A stretch of 64,000 nucleotides of DNA from the NCBI GenBank assembly GCA_036406615.1, contig DASXAQ010000103.1:84619-148618 (forward strand), given 5' to 3'. A program made the position numbers and the translations under genes. The stretch is from DASXAQ01 sp036406615 (lineage in GTDB: Bacteria; Actinomycetota; UBA4738). Below, one piece after another: positions 34,390 to 42,533 of the stretch. Every line of letters starts with the position of its first letter. The stretch's first letter is position 1. Below the pieces are notes generated by a model, which saw only the letters and a list, made by a program, of their open reading frames with translations, was not told the origin of the DNA and searched no databases.

Positions 34390-35463
34390 TGACGTCGTGA
34401 GGGCCACGGCCCGGCTCGCCAGGTTCGGCACGCCGGTTCGCAGCGTCTCGAAGAACGGGTCGTCGGTGTGGCCGGCCAGGTGTCGCGCGTAGCTGCCTTC
34501 CAACAGGATCGCGAGCTTGAACAGGGCCAGTACGCGGTAGAAACGGAGGCCGGCCATGGTCACCGAGCGGCCGGACCGCTCGGCGTACCGAGACAGGAGA
34601 TCCTCTCGCGCGGCGAAGCCCGGCAGTCGCGATGGCGCGGTCGCATCGTGGGCGAACGTCGCCGGCTCGTCCGCGGCGGGCCAGAACGAGAGCATCCATC
34701 CCACGTCGGCCAGGGGATCGCCGATCGTGGCCATCTCCCAGTCGAAGATCGCGGCCAACGCAGGAGGCGCGCCGCGCCCCAGCCCGGGATCGAACGCCAC
34801 GTTGTCCAGCTTGTAGTCCCCGTGGACGAGCGTCGCCGGACCCGAGGCGGGCAGGTTGGCGCGAAGCCATTCGCCGGCCGCCCGCAGGTCGGGGAGCGGG
34901 CGCGTCAGCGGCTCGGTCAGGTCCAGCTGTCCGCCCCAGCGCCGGAGCTGGCGCTCGAGGTAGCCGGTCTCCCGGCCGAACCCCTCGAGTCCCGCCGCCC
35001 GAGGGCCGATCGCGTGCACCTCGGCGAGCGCGTCGACCAGCTCCTCGCCGACGGCGCGCCGCGCAGCATCCGTCAGCGACGGCACCGGCGGCCCCAAGTC
35101 CCGCATCACGACGCCGCGGACGCGCTCCATCAGATAGAAGGGGACGCCGATCACCGACGGGTCTGAGCACGCCGCGACCGGTCGCGGCGCGCGGACGGGC
35201 GTGTCCGCGATCGCCGACAGCACGCGGTGCTCGCGCAGCACGTCGTGTGCCGTCGGGAGAAACGCCCCGCGCGGGGGACGGCGGAGCACCCACGACTGCT
35301 CGCCGCGGCGGACGAAGAACGTCTCGTTGGAATGTCCCTGGGTGTGTCGCTCGACCTCCAGGGGCTCGTCCGCGGGTCCGAAGCGATCGTCGATCCAGCG
35401 CGCGAGCGCCCGGCGGTCGACCAGCGGCTCGCCGTTCGAAGCTGCCGGTGCGCCGGAGCCCAC
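34387..35463 (-). CDS. APH-family kinase paired with an ACAD10/11-like dehydrogenase
   Basis: A 358-residue aminoglycoside-phosphotransferase-fold kinase. The N-lobe has QGHSNETFFV and a Lys-poor WVLRRPP strand, the catalytic loop is LVHGDYKLDN (near residue 205), and the metal Asp lies in IFDWEMATIGDPLADVGWM. The WEMAtIGDPLADVGW signature belongs to the acyl-CoA-linked branch fused to dehydrogenase domains in eukaryotic ACAD10/ACAD11, not to antibiotic kinases. The GTG start lies 5 bases after the stop of the dehydrogenase gene, so it is the same pair in split form. The likely substrate is a 4-hydroxyacyl-CoA (inference). Confidence 0.86.
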   Translation of the reverse strand: MGSGAPAASNGEPLVDRRALARWIDDRFGPADEPLEVERHTQGHSNETFFVRRGEQSWVLRRPPRGAFLPTAHDVLREHRVLSAIADTPVRAPRPVAACSDPSVIGVPFYLMERVRGVVMRDLGPPVPSLTDAARRAVGEELVDALAEVHAIGPRAAGLEGFGRETGYLERQLRRWGGQLDLTEPLTRPLPDLRAAGEWLRANLPASGPATLVHGDYKLDNVAFDPGLGRGAPPALAAIFDWEMATIGDPLADVGWMLSFWPAADEPATFAHDATAPSRLPGFAAREDLLSRYAERSGRSVTMAGLRFYRVLALFKLAILLEGSYARHLAGHTDDPFFETLRTGVPNLASRAVALTTS

Positions 35464-35468
35464 GTGCG

Positions 35469-36683
35469 CTACCCGAGGCCGCCGGCTCCGGACGCGGTGG
35501 TGCCGGTCTCGGCCATCGCCTTCACGAGCGACCGGGCGATCACCATGCGGTGGACCTCCGACGGCCCGTCGTAGATGCGCGCCGCGCGGGCGTCGCGGTA
35601 GTAGCGCTCCAGCGGGAGGTCCGCCGAGTACCCGAGCGCTCCGCACACCTGCACCGCGCGGTCCACGACCCGGCCGAGCATCTCGGCCGCGGCCACCTTC
35701 ACCATCGACACCTCGCGGCGCGCGTCGAGCCCCGATTCCAGCTTCCACGCGGCGTGCAGCACCATGAGCCGGGCGGCGTGCAGCTCGATGGCCGAGTCCG
35801 CGAGGGGGAACGACGCGCCCTGGTGCTCGTTCAGTCGGCGGCCGAAGTCCTCGCGCGCCCCGGCGCGTTCGACCGCAATGTCGAGCGCCCGCTGCGCGAC
35901 GCCGATCCAGCGCATGGCGTGGGCCAGCCGCGCCGGACCCAGCCGGGCCTGCGCGAGCGCCAGGCCTTCGCCGGGGCTGCCGATCACGGACTCCGGGCCC
36001 GCCCGGCAGTCCTCGAGCAGGATCTCGCAGTGGCCGCCCGGCGCGTCGGCGCCCATGACCGGGATCTCGCGCGTCACCTTCCAGCCGGGGTTGTCGCCGT
36101 CGACCAGGAACAGCGTGTGCCGCTGCCGCGGGTGCCGGCTGGTGTCCTCTTCGGTCTTGGCCAGCACCATCGCGAACGCGGCGCCGCGTGCGCCGGTGAT
36201 GAACCACTTCTCTCCGTCGATCCGCCACCCGTCGCCGTCGCGCACGGCGGTCGTGCGCAGCTGCGTCGGGTCGGACGAACCCACCACGCGCTCCGTCATG
36301 GCGAAGCACGACCGAGCCCGGCCCTCCGCCAGGGGACGAAGGTAGCGCTCTCGCTGGGCGGGCGAGCCCGCGGTGAGCAGCAGGTGCATGTTGCCCTCGT
36401 CCGGCGCCATGCAGTTCAGCGCCAGCGACGCCATGGCGGACGGCCCCAGCTCCTGCGAGACCATCGCCATGCCGAGCGGCCCCAGGCCAAGCCCGCCCCA
36501 CTCCGGCGGCAGATGAGGGTTCCACAGCCCGGCCCCGCGGGCGCGCTCGCGCAGGCTGCTGAGCGTCGACTCGAACCCCTCCGGGACGGCGGTCGCCTCC
36601 GCCGGCAGGACCTCGTCGGAGACGAAGGCGCGAACCCGTGCGCACAGGTCCTGCAGGTCGGCGGGAATCGAGAAGTCAACCAC
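35469..36683 (-). CDS. ACAD10/11-like acyl-CoA dehydrogenase
   Basis: A 404-residue acyl-CoA dehydrogenase-fold protein. It contains LPPEWGGLGLGP, CFAMTERVVGSSDPTQL, GEKWFITGARGA and a C-terminal RIYDGPSEVHRMVIA. In ordinary acyl-CoA dehydrogenases this last block reads YEGTxxI with a catalytic Glu; the DGPxEVH form with Asp is the mark of the ACAD10/ACAD11 group, which works with a kinase to convert 4-hydroxyacyl-CoAs into enoyl-CoAs. It starts with GTG 17 bases after the epimerase gene and is followed directly by the APH-family kinase, supporting a joint reaction. Confidence 0.87.
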   Translation of the reverse strand: MVDFSIPADLQDLCARVRAFVSDEVLPAEATAVPEGFESTLSSLRERARGAGLWNPHLPPEWGGLGLGPLGMAMVSQELGPSAMASLALNCMAPDEGNMHLLLTAGSPAQRERYLRPLAEGRARSCFAMTERVVGSSDPTQLRTTAVRDGDGWRIDGEKWFITGARGAAFAMVLAKTEEDTSRHPRQRHTLFLVDGDNPGWKVTREIPVMGADAPGGHCEILLEDCRAGPESVIGSPGEGLALAQARLGPARLAHAMRWIGVAQRALDIAVERAGAREDFGRRLNEHQGASFPLADSAIELHAARLMVLHAAWKLESGLDARREVSMVKVAAAEMLGRVVDRAVQVCGALGYSADLPLERYYRDARAARIYDGPSEVHRMVIARSLVKAMAETGTTASGAGGLG

Positions 36684-36700
36684 GGTCGACTATTTGACCG

Positions 36701-37171
36701 CTACGGGCGGGGCGGTGGCGAATCGCCCTCCTGCACCAGTTCGACCAGCACGCCGCGGAATCCCTTTGGATGGACGAACGCGACGAGCGTTCCGCGCGAG
36801 CCTGGACGGGGGGCGTCGTCGATCAGCGGGACGTCCTGCGCGCGCAGCGACGCCAGCGCGGCGGCCACGTCCTCCACGCGGTACGCGAGGTGGTGCACGC
36901 CCTCGCCCCGCCGCTCCAGGAACCGGCCCACCGGCGTCTCGGGGCCGAGCGCGCCGAGCAATTGGACGTACGACTCGCCGACGGCGAACAACACCTCCTC
37001 GACCCCCTGATCCTCGACGCGCTCTCGGTGGGCCGGCTGCAGCCCGAACGCCGACGCGTACATGGCGACCGCGGCTTCGAGGTCGGCGACGGCGATCCCG
37101 ACGTGGTCGATCGCGCCGGCAAGCGGGGGAAGGGCTTCGTTCGCGCTCGACGATTGCGTGGGTTCGGTCAC
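36701..37171 (-). CDS. mce: Methylmalonyl-CoA epimerase
   Basis: A 156-residue vicinal-oxygen-chelate protein that interconverts (S)- and (R)-methylmalonyl-CoA. The metal ligands are visible: His in IDHVGIAV near residue 23, His in VHHLAYRV near residue 93, and Glu in VLVELVQ near the end. VGESYVQLLGAL matches the bacterial epimerase pattern. GTG 37171 overlaps the stop of the upstream XRE regulator in GTGA, so its translation is coupled to the regulator. It links the carboxylase product to the mutase at 1.8 kb. Confidence 0.87.
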   Translation of the reverse strand: MTEPTQSSSANEALPPLAGAIDHVGIAVADLEAAVAMYASAFGLQPAHRERVEDQGVEEVLFAVGESYVQLLGALGPETPVGRFLERRGEGVHHLAYRVEDVAAALASLRAQDVPLIDDAPRPGSRGTLVAFVHPKGFRGVLVELVQEGDSPPPRP

Positions 37172-37545
37172 GCGCGGCGGCGCCGCTTGCGGCCCGCAGC
37201 CGGCGGCGGCTGCAGCCGGTTGATGAGATCCATCGCCTCGGGCAGGTGATAGGCGGGGGAGGACAGGGCAGACAGCATCGCCGCCACGCCCTGGTACTTG
37301 ATGTCCGGTGGCGTGTTCGGCGTGTCGATCGCGTAGAACTCGACCAGCTCCATGAACTGGCGAAGCGACGGGACCAGCCCGCCGCGCTCGTACGCGTAGA
37401 TCGTCTGCTGGGCGGCGGGGCACCCGGCGACGGCGGCGGCGTCCTTCACGGCCCGATAGCCGGCGGTGCGCCGCAGCCCCCGCAGCAGCCCGCCGATGTG
37501 CTTGGCGGTGTCGGCGCCGACCGGCTCCTGCTTCTTTCGCGGCAA
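37168..37545 (-). CDS. XRE-type helix-turn-helix regulator of the mce-ACAD-kinase operon
   Basis: A 125-residue protein with an N-terminal helix-turn-helix region (about residues 15-75, HIGGLLRGLRRTAGYRAVKDAAAVAG then TIYAYERGGLVPSLRQFMELVEFY) and a basic C-terminal tail. It is first in the operon and overlaps mce by 4 bases, so it probably controls its own operon; the ligand is unknown. The start is TTG with GGAGGGA about 10 bases upstream, an uncommon start that may keep its level low. Confidence 0.75.
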   Translation of the reverse strand: MPRKKQEPVGADTAKHIGGLLRGLRRTAGYRAVKDAAAVAGCPAAQQTIYAYERGGLVPSLRQFMELVEFYAIDTPNTPPDIKYQGVAAMLSALSSPAYHLPEAMDLINRLQPPPAAGRKRRRRA

Positions 37546-37595
37546 CGAAAACGTCCCTCCCGGCAGGCCGGAACGTGCCCGCGGCCCGCGCGGCT

Positions 37596-37601
37596 ACCTT
37601 A
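37596..37601 (-). promoter_or_regulatory. Candidate -10 box of the XRE-mce-ACAD-kinase operon
   Basis: TAAGGT on the minus strand would start transcription near 37589 and give a leader of about 44 bases to the TTG start. The rest of the 269-base divergent gap (37546-37814) holds no gene that I can see. Confidence 0.3.
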
Positions 37602-37725
37602 GAACCTGCGTTTCCGGCTTGTCATGCTCGCGAGGATTCGCCACCTCCTCGCAACGAATCGGGTTACGACCAAAGGACGCCGCCGCTACACCCTTCGCCC
37701 GATACCGGCTCGGAACGGGTGAGCG

Positions 37726-37731
37726 TACGAT
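37726..37731 (+). promoter_or_regulatory. Candidate -10 box of the FtsH-like gene
   Basis: TACGAT, giving a leader of about 78 bases to ATG 37815, which has its own GAGGGAG ribosome site. Confidence 0.3.
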
Positions 37732-37814
37732 GGCCACACGCCGGAACCCGGACCTCGAAAACGCCCGGGAAGTCCGAATCGCACCGTCACCGACACGAGC
37801 GACGAGGGAGCGAC

Positions 37815-39686
37815 ATGGCCGAGCAGAGCGTGCAGGACCCGCACGACACGGGGGTGCCGATCCAGTCGAGCCTGGCTCGCGACGGCAAGCAGGACGTGGG
37901 CAGGATCCAGGACCGGAGCCGACGGCGACGGCTGTGGAAGGCGCTGCTCGTGATCGCCGTGCTGGACATCTACGTGGCCATCCGCGTGTGGCACGGCCAG
38001 TCCCCGGTGCCGCGGCTGCCCGATGGTTGGGGCTACTACGCCTTCTTCATCGTGTACTTCGCGGTGCTGCTGCTCGTGGGCCTGGCGATGACGCTGCCGT
38101 TCCTCATCTCGGCGCGGTCGCCGGCGCGCATGGTCCGGCCGGAGGAGATCGAGATCGGCCTGAAGCAGGTCGTCGGGCTCGACGGCCAGGTGGACGAGGT
38201 CATGCGGACGCTCGACGTCTTTCTCGCGTATCGCACGTTCCGGGGGCTTGGCGGCAATCCGCGCCGCGGCGTGCTGTTCGAGGGGCCTCCGGGCACGGGC
38301 AAGACGTTCCTGGCCAAGGCGATGGCGAAGCAGGCAGGGGTGCCGTTCCTGTTCGCCTCCGCGACGCAGTTCCAGACGATGTTCTTCGGCATGACGGCGT
38401 TTCGCATCCGCCGCTACTTCAAGAAGCTGCGCAAGGCGGCCATCCGAGAGGGCGGGGCGATCGGATTCATCGAGGAGATCGACGCGATCGCCCAGAACCG
38501 CGGCGGCGTCGACACGATGTCGCCGGCGTCGGGCAACGGTCGTTCGATCTCCCGGTTCATGGGGACGGAAAGCAGCGGCTTCGTCAACGAACTGCTGGTG
38601 CAGATGCAGTCGTTCGACGAGCCGTCGCGGACGAATCGGATCCTGAGCTGGCTCGGCGACCGGCTGAACGGCATGCTCCCGCCGGATTGGCGGATCAAGG
38701 CCGGCGGCCCCGTGTACCACAACGTCCTGGTGATCGCCGCGACGAACCGCGCCTCGTCCCTCGACCCGGCGCTGTTGCGGCCCGGCCGCTTCGACCGCCG
38801 CCTGTACTTCGACTTCCCGACGAAGCGCGCGCGGCGCGAACTGGTCGACTTCTTCCTGAACCGCAAGGCGCACGCGCCCGACCTCGACGACGACACGGCG
38901 CGAGAGCGCCTGGCCTTCGAGCTGCTCGGCTACACGCCGGCCATGCTCGAGCGGCTGTTCGACGAGGCCCTGGTGGTGGCCGTGCGCGACGGGCGCACCA
39001 CGATGGAACTGAAGGACGTCTACGACGCGCGCCTGACGCAGGAGCTGGGGCTGAAGTCTCCGGTCACCTACACCGACCACGAGCGCACGGTGATCGCGAC
39101 CCACGAGGCCGGACACGCCACGGCCGCCTACCTGCTCGGTACCACTGAGCGCATGGAGGTCCTGTCGATCATCAAGCGCCGCGAGGCCCTGGGACTGCTC
39201 GCGCGATCCGACACGCAGGAGCGCTTCACGAAGTCCCGCTCGGAGCTCGAGGGGTCCATCGCGATCGCGCTCGGTGGCATGGCCGCGGAGGAGATCTACT
39301 TCGGCGAGAGCACGACCGGCCCCGGAGGCGACTTGGGCCAGGCGACCGCGACGGCCACGACCATGGTGGGCGCGCTCGGCATGGGGAGCTCGCTGCTGTC
39401 GTTCACCGCGGTGGACGACGGCCCGGTCTCGGCGACGAACCTGGTCGGCAAGGTGATGGGGGATGCGGACGCCAAGCGCGAGGCGCAGGCGATCATGACC
39501 GCACAGAAGGAGCGCGTGCTCGAGGTGCTCGGGCACAACCGCGACATCCTGGAAGCGCTGCGCGATGCGCTGATCGAGCGCGACGAGCTGGTGGGCGACG
39601 AGATCACGTCGGTGATCAACGCGACGCTCGACCGCCGCAAGATCGTCGTGCTGCCCGAGGCCGACCCGGCGGAGACGGACCGCTAG
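37815..39686 (+). CDS. Divergent FtsH-like membrane AAA+ metalloprotease
   Basis: A 623-residue protein. Two membrane segments (about residues 41-58 and 73-99) come before an AAA+ domain with Walker A GPPGTGKT (157-164), the pore motif MFFGM (189-193), Walker B GFIEEID, sensor ATNR (309-312) and second-region RPGRFDRR. The M41 peptidase domain has zinc site HEAGH (430-434) and the downstream Asp ligand in GPGGDLGQAT. Two oddities: the Walker B Asp is replaced by Glu (E220), and about 45 extra residues separate Walker B from the sensor. There is almost no extracytoplasmic domain. It is probably a second FtsH-type protease, not the housekeeping one. Confidence 0.87.
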   Translation: MAEQSVQDPHDTGVPIQSSLARDGKQDVGRIQDRSRRRRLWKALLVIAVLDIYVAIRVWHGQSPVPRLPDGWGYYAFFIVYFAVLLLVGLAMTLPFLISARSPARMVRPEEIEIGLKQVVGLDGQVDEVMRTLDVFLAYRTFRGLGGNPRRGVLFEGPPGTGKTFLAKAMAKQAGVPFLFASATQFQTMFFGMTAFRIRRYFKKLRKAAIREGGAIGFIEEIDAIAQNRGGVDTMSPASGNGRSISRFMGTESSGFVNELLVQMQSFDEPSRTNRILSWLGDRLNGMLPPDWRIKAGGPVYHNVLVIAATNRASSLDPALLRPGRFDRRLYFDFPTKRARRELVDFFLNRKAHAPDLDDDTARERLAFELLGYTPAMLERLFDEALVVAVRDGRTTMELKDVYDARLTQELGLKSPVTYTDHERTVIATHEAGHATAAYLLGTTERMEVLSIIKRREALGLLARSDTQERFTKSRSELEGSIAIALGGMAAEEIYFGESTTGPGGDLGQATATATTMVGALGMGSSLLSFTAVDDGPVSATNLVGKVMGDADAKREAQAIMTAQKERVLEVLGHNRDILEALRDALIERDELVGDEITSVINATLDRRKIVVLPEADPAETDR

Positions 39687-39783
39687 GGAGCCAGCTCGAA
39701 CGGCGGGGCGATCGCAAGGTTCGTCACCTTCCGCTTGGAGCCATCGGCGCGTTCTCGATCACCGGCGAACTCGAGGCCGGGCC

Positions 39784-39789
39784 TAGAAT
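39784..39789 (+). promoter_or_regulatory. -10 box of the thiolase-ACAD operon
   Basis: TAGAAT would start transcription near 39796. The short leader carries GGGAG (39807-39811) before ATG 39818, which rules out the in-frame ATG at 39788. Confidence 0.45.
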
Positions 39790-39817
39790 GGCCGGAAAGA
39801 CCCTCCGGGAGACGCGA

Positions 39818-41002
39818 ATGGCCTCGTCCGTGATCGTTGCAGGAGCCCGAACGCCGATCGGGAAGTTCGCCGGCGGGCTGTCCACCGTGCCGGCCGTGTC
39901 GCTCGGCGCCGTCGCCATCCGCGAGGCGCTGGCCCGCGCCGGCGTGCCCGCGGGCGACGTCGAGTACGTGATCATGGGCCACGTGATCCAGGCCGGCGCC
40001 GGGCAGATCACCGCCCGGCAGGCCGCCATCGAGGCAGGCGTTCCGAAAGAGGTCCCGGCCGTCACGATCAACAAGGTCTGCCTGTCCGGGCTCAACGCCG
40101 TCGCGCTGGCCGACCAGCTGATCCGGGCGGGCGAGCTGGAGGTCGCCGTCGCCGGCGGCATGGAGTCGATGTCGCTGGCGCCGTATCTGATGCCGAAGGC
40201 ACGGACCGGTGAGCGTATGGGCGACGCGGCCATGGTGGATTCGATGATCCACGACGGCCTTTGGTCGACGTTCACCAACCAGCACATGGGGGAGGCCTCC
40301 GACGAGGTGAACCGCGACCTGGGCCTCGGCCGGGCCGAACAGGACGCGTGGGCCGCCCGCTCGCACGCGCGGGCCCACGACGCGTGGGAGTCCGGACGCA
40401 TGGCCGAAGAGGTCGTGCCCGTGGAGGTTCCGCAGCGAAAGGGCGACCCCGTGATCGTCGGCCGCGACGAGGGCATCCGGCCGGACACGACCGAAGTCTC
40501 GCTCGCGGCCCTTCGGCCCGCGTTCCACGACGACGGGACGATCACCGCCGGCAACGCGTCGCAGATCTCCGACGGCGCGGCTGCGCTGGTGGTCATGTCG
40601 GCCGATCGGGCGTCGCGCCTCGGGCTCGAGCCGCTGGCCGAGATCGTTGCCCACGGCATGTCGGCTGAGCGCTACTCGTACCTGCACACCGTGCCGGCGA
40701 TCGCGCTGCAGAACGCGCTGAAGAAGGCGGATCTGGACCCCCACGATCTCGGGCTGATCGAGATCAATGAGGCGTTCGCGGCGGTCTCGCTCAACGCGGC
40801 GCGGATGCTCGGCGCCGACGAGGACATCGTCAATGTGAACGGGGGAGCGGTGGCCCTGGGCCACCCGATCGGCGCGACGGGCGCGCGGCTCGTCCTGACC
40901 CTGGCGCACGAGATGCGCCGGCGGGGCGTCGAGTACGGCGGCGCGACCCTGTGCGGCGGCGGCGGCCAGGGCGACGCGCTGGTCATCCGGCGGCCGGCAT
41001 GA
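39818..41002 (+). CDS. Acetyl-CoA C-acetyltransferase (thiolase)
   Basis: A 394-residue biosynthetic-type thiolase. It opens with IVAGARTPIGKFAGG; the nucleophilic Cys is in NKVCLSGLNAV near residue 88, and the C-terminal motifs NEAFA, NGGAVALGHPIGATGAR (catalytic His) and CGGGGQGDA (second Cys) are intact. It condenses two acetyl-CoA to acetoacetyl-CoA or cleaves 3-ketoacyl-CoA. Its stop overlaps the start of the acyl-CoA dehydrogenase in ATGA, so the two are translationally coupled. Confidence 0.94.
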   Translation: MASSVIVAGARTPIGKFAGGLSTVPAVSLGAVAIREALARAGVPAGDVEYVIMGHVIQAGAGQITARQAAIEAGVPKEVPAVTINKVCLSGLNAVALADQLIRAGELEVAVAGGMESMSLAPYLMPKARTGERMGDAAMVDSMIHDGLWSTFTNQHMGEASDEVNRDLGLGRAEQDAWAARSHARAHDAWESGRMAEEVVPVEVPQRKGDPVIVGRDEGIRPDTTEVSLAALRPAFHDDGTITAGNASQISDGAAALVVMSADRASRLGLEPLAEIVAHGMSAERYSYLHTVPAIALQNALKKADLDPHDLGLIEINEAFAAVSLNAARMLGADEDIVNVNGGAVALGHPIGATGARLVLTLAHEMRRRGVEYGGATLCGGGGQGDALVIRRPA

Positions 41003-42168
41003 AGGTGGCCGACCTGGCGTTCGACCTGCCGGAGGAGCTTCGCGAGTTCCGCGACGTGGTGCGCGAGATCGTGGAAACGCGGGTCGGACACAAGCGCGCG
41101 GCCGAGATCGACGAGACCGACGAGTTCCCCTGGGACGTCCACAAGCTGTTCGTTGAGAACGAGCTCATGGCCGTCGGTTACCCGGAGGAGTTCGGCGGCG
41201 CGGGCGGCGGTTCGCTGACCGTCGCCGTGATGATCGAGGAGATCTCCCGGGTCTCCGCGGGTTGCTCGCTGTTCCCCCTGGTCAGCCGCCTGGGGGCCAT
41301 CCCGGTCCTGCTGGCCGGCACCGATGCGATGAAGCGCGAGCTGTTCGGCGGCATCGCCCGGGGCGACCACCTCATGTCGTACTGCCTGACCGAGCCGGGC
41401 AGCGGATCGGATTCGGTGGCCATGCGGACGCGGTACGAAGCCACCGGGGGCGGGTACCGGCTTCGCGGCACGAAGCGGTTCATCACCGGCGCGGGGGTCT
41501 CCGACGCGTACATGGTGTTCGCCACACGCGATCCGGCCGAGAAGGCGAAGGGCATCTCCGCGTTCCTCGTCTACAAGGACGATCCCGGCGTCTCCTTCGG
41601 CAAGGAGGAGCAGAAGATGGGCATCCGCGGGTCGCCGACGCGCGAGGTGATCTTGGAGGACGCCGAGATCCCGGGCGACCGTCTGATCGGCGACGAGGGC
41701 GAGGGCTTCGCCTACGCGATGCGGACGCTGGACTACTCCCGGCCGACGATCGCCGCGCAGGCGCTGGGGATCGCGCAGGGGGCGTTCGACTTCGCCGCCA
41801 GGTACTCGCTGTCGCGCGAGCAGTTCGGCGCGCCGATCTCTTCGCTGCAGGGCGTGCAGTTCATGCTCGCCGACATGGCGATGGAGATCGAGGCGGCACG
41901 GCTGTTGGTGTACCGCGCAGCAGCGCTCGTGGACGCGAAGGACCCGCGGATGACCGCGTTCGCGTCCATGGCCAAGTGCTTCGCGAGCGATGTCGCGATG
42001 AAGGTGACGACCGATGCGGTCCAGGTGCTCGGCGGCTACGGCTACATGCGCGAGTACCCGGTCGAGCGGATGATGCGCGACGCGAAGATCACCCAGATCT
42101 ACGAGGGGACGAACCAGATCCAGCGCGTGGTGATCGCCCGCGAGATCCTGCGGGCAATCGATTCCTAA
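40999..42168 (+). CDS. Acyl-CoA dehydrogenase, thiolase-linked
   Basis: A 389-residue FAD-dependent acyl-CoA dehydrogenase with YCLTEPGSGSDSVAMRT (flavin contact), GTKRFITGAGV, FGKEEQKMGIRGSPTREV and REQFGAPISSLQGVQFML. The catalytic Glu lies in QIYEGTNQIQR near residue 375, as in short-chain and butyryl/isobutyryl-type enzymes. It starts inside the thiolase stop (ATGA) and so forms a two-gene unit acting on the same C4-C5 intermediates. Its TAA overlaps the TAG of the convergent HTH gene. Confidence 0.92.
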   Translation: MKVADLAFDLPEELREFRDVVREIVETRVGHKRAAEIDETDEFPWDVHKLFVENELMAVGYPEEFGGAGGGSLTVAVMIEEISRVSAGCSLFPLVSRLGAIPVLLAGTDAMKRELFGGIARGDHLMSYCLTEPGSGSDSVAMRTRYEATGGGYRLRGTKRFITGAGVSDAYMVFATRDPAEKAKGISAFLVYKDDPGVSFGKEEQKMGIRGSPTREVILEDAEIPGDRLIGDEGEGFAYAMRTLDYSRPTIAAQALGIAQGAFDFAARYSLSREQFGAPISSLQGVQFMLADMAMEIEAARLLVYRAAALVDAKDPRMTAFASMAKCFASDVAMKVTTDAVQVLGGYGYMREYPVERMMRDAKITQIYEGTNQIQRVVIAREILRAIDS

Positions 42169-42392
42169 CCGCCGGCCTCCCAGATGCGCTCCCAGGCGGG
42201 GCGCTCTTCGTCGAGCTGGCGAATGACCTCCTCCAGCTCCGTCGCGCGGATCACGGGCCGTCCGGCGCCGCCAACGCGAGCCGGACCCACCGGGTGCAGG
42301 CGCCCGGCGCGCATCCAGAGCTGAATCGTGTTGTAGGTCACGCCGGCCCTGCGGGCCGCCTCGTGACGGGTCAAGAGCTCCTCGCTCTGCAC
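42165..42392 (-). CDS. Small MerR/excisionase-type DNA-binding protein
   Basis: A 75-residue protein made almost only of a winged-helix DNA-binding domain: LLTRHEAARRAGVTYNTIQLWMRAGRL is the helix-turn-helix, followed by the wing HPVGPARVGGAGRPVI and a short acidic helix. Size matches AlpA/excisionase (HTH_17) proteins, but no integrase or att site is nearby, so a local regulator is more likely. GTG 42392 has AAGGGGGG upstream. The gap to the divergent thioesterase gene is 141 bases and holds the promoters of both. Confidence 0.75.
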   Translation of the reverse strand: MQSEELLTRHEAARRAGVTYNTIQLWMRAGRLHPVGPARVGGAGRPVIRATELEEVIRQLDEERPAWERIWEAGG

Positions 42393-42434
42393 ATGCCCCC
42401 CTTTCAGCACCTCGATCCTCCCGGCGACGCGAGC

Positions 42435-42440
42435 ATCATA
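42435..42440 (-). promoter_or_regulatory. Candidate -10 box of the small HTH gene
   Basis: TATGAT on the minus strand would start transcription about 36 bases before GTG 42392. No good -35 was seen. Confidence 0.35.
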
Positions 42441-42519
42441 GCGTGCCCTGGTTGGGGCCAATGCGCAAGTTGACCGAATCCTGGCGGGTTCCCCTGGACG
42501 GCCGGCGGCCCCGCCGGGG

Positions 42520-42525
42520 TATGCT
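42520..42525 (+). promoter_or_regulatory. Leaderless -10 box of the thioesterase gene
   Basis: TATGCT, 8 bases before ATG 42534. No Shine-Dalgarno sequence is present. Confidence 0.5.
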
Positions 42526-42533
42526 CCGGCTCC

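Noticed and set aside
39788..39817. Thiolase start at ATG 39788
   Set aside because: That ATG lies within the -10 box TAGAAT; ATG 39818 has a ribosome site and gives the normal thiolase N-terminus.
42165..42392. Calling the small HTH protein an excisionase of a mobile element
   Set aside because: No integrase, att repeat or phage gene nearby.
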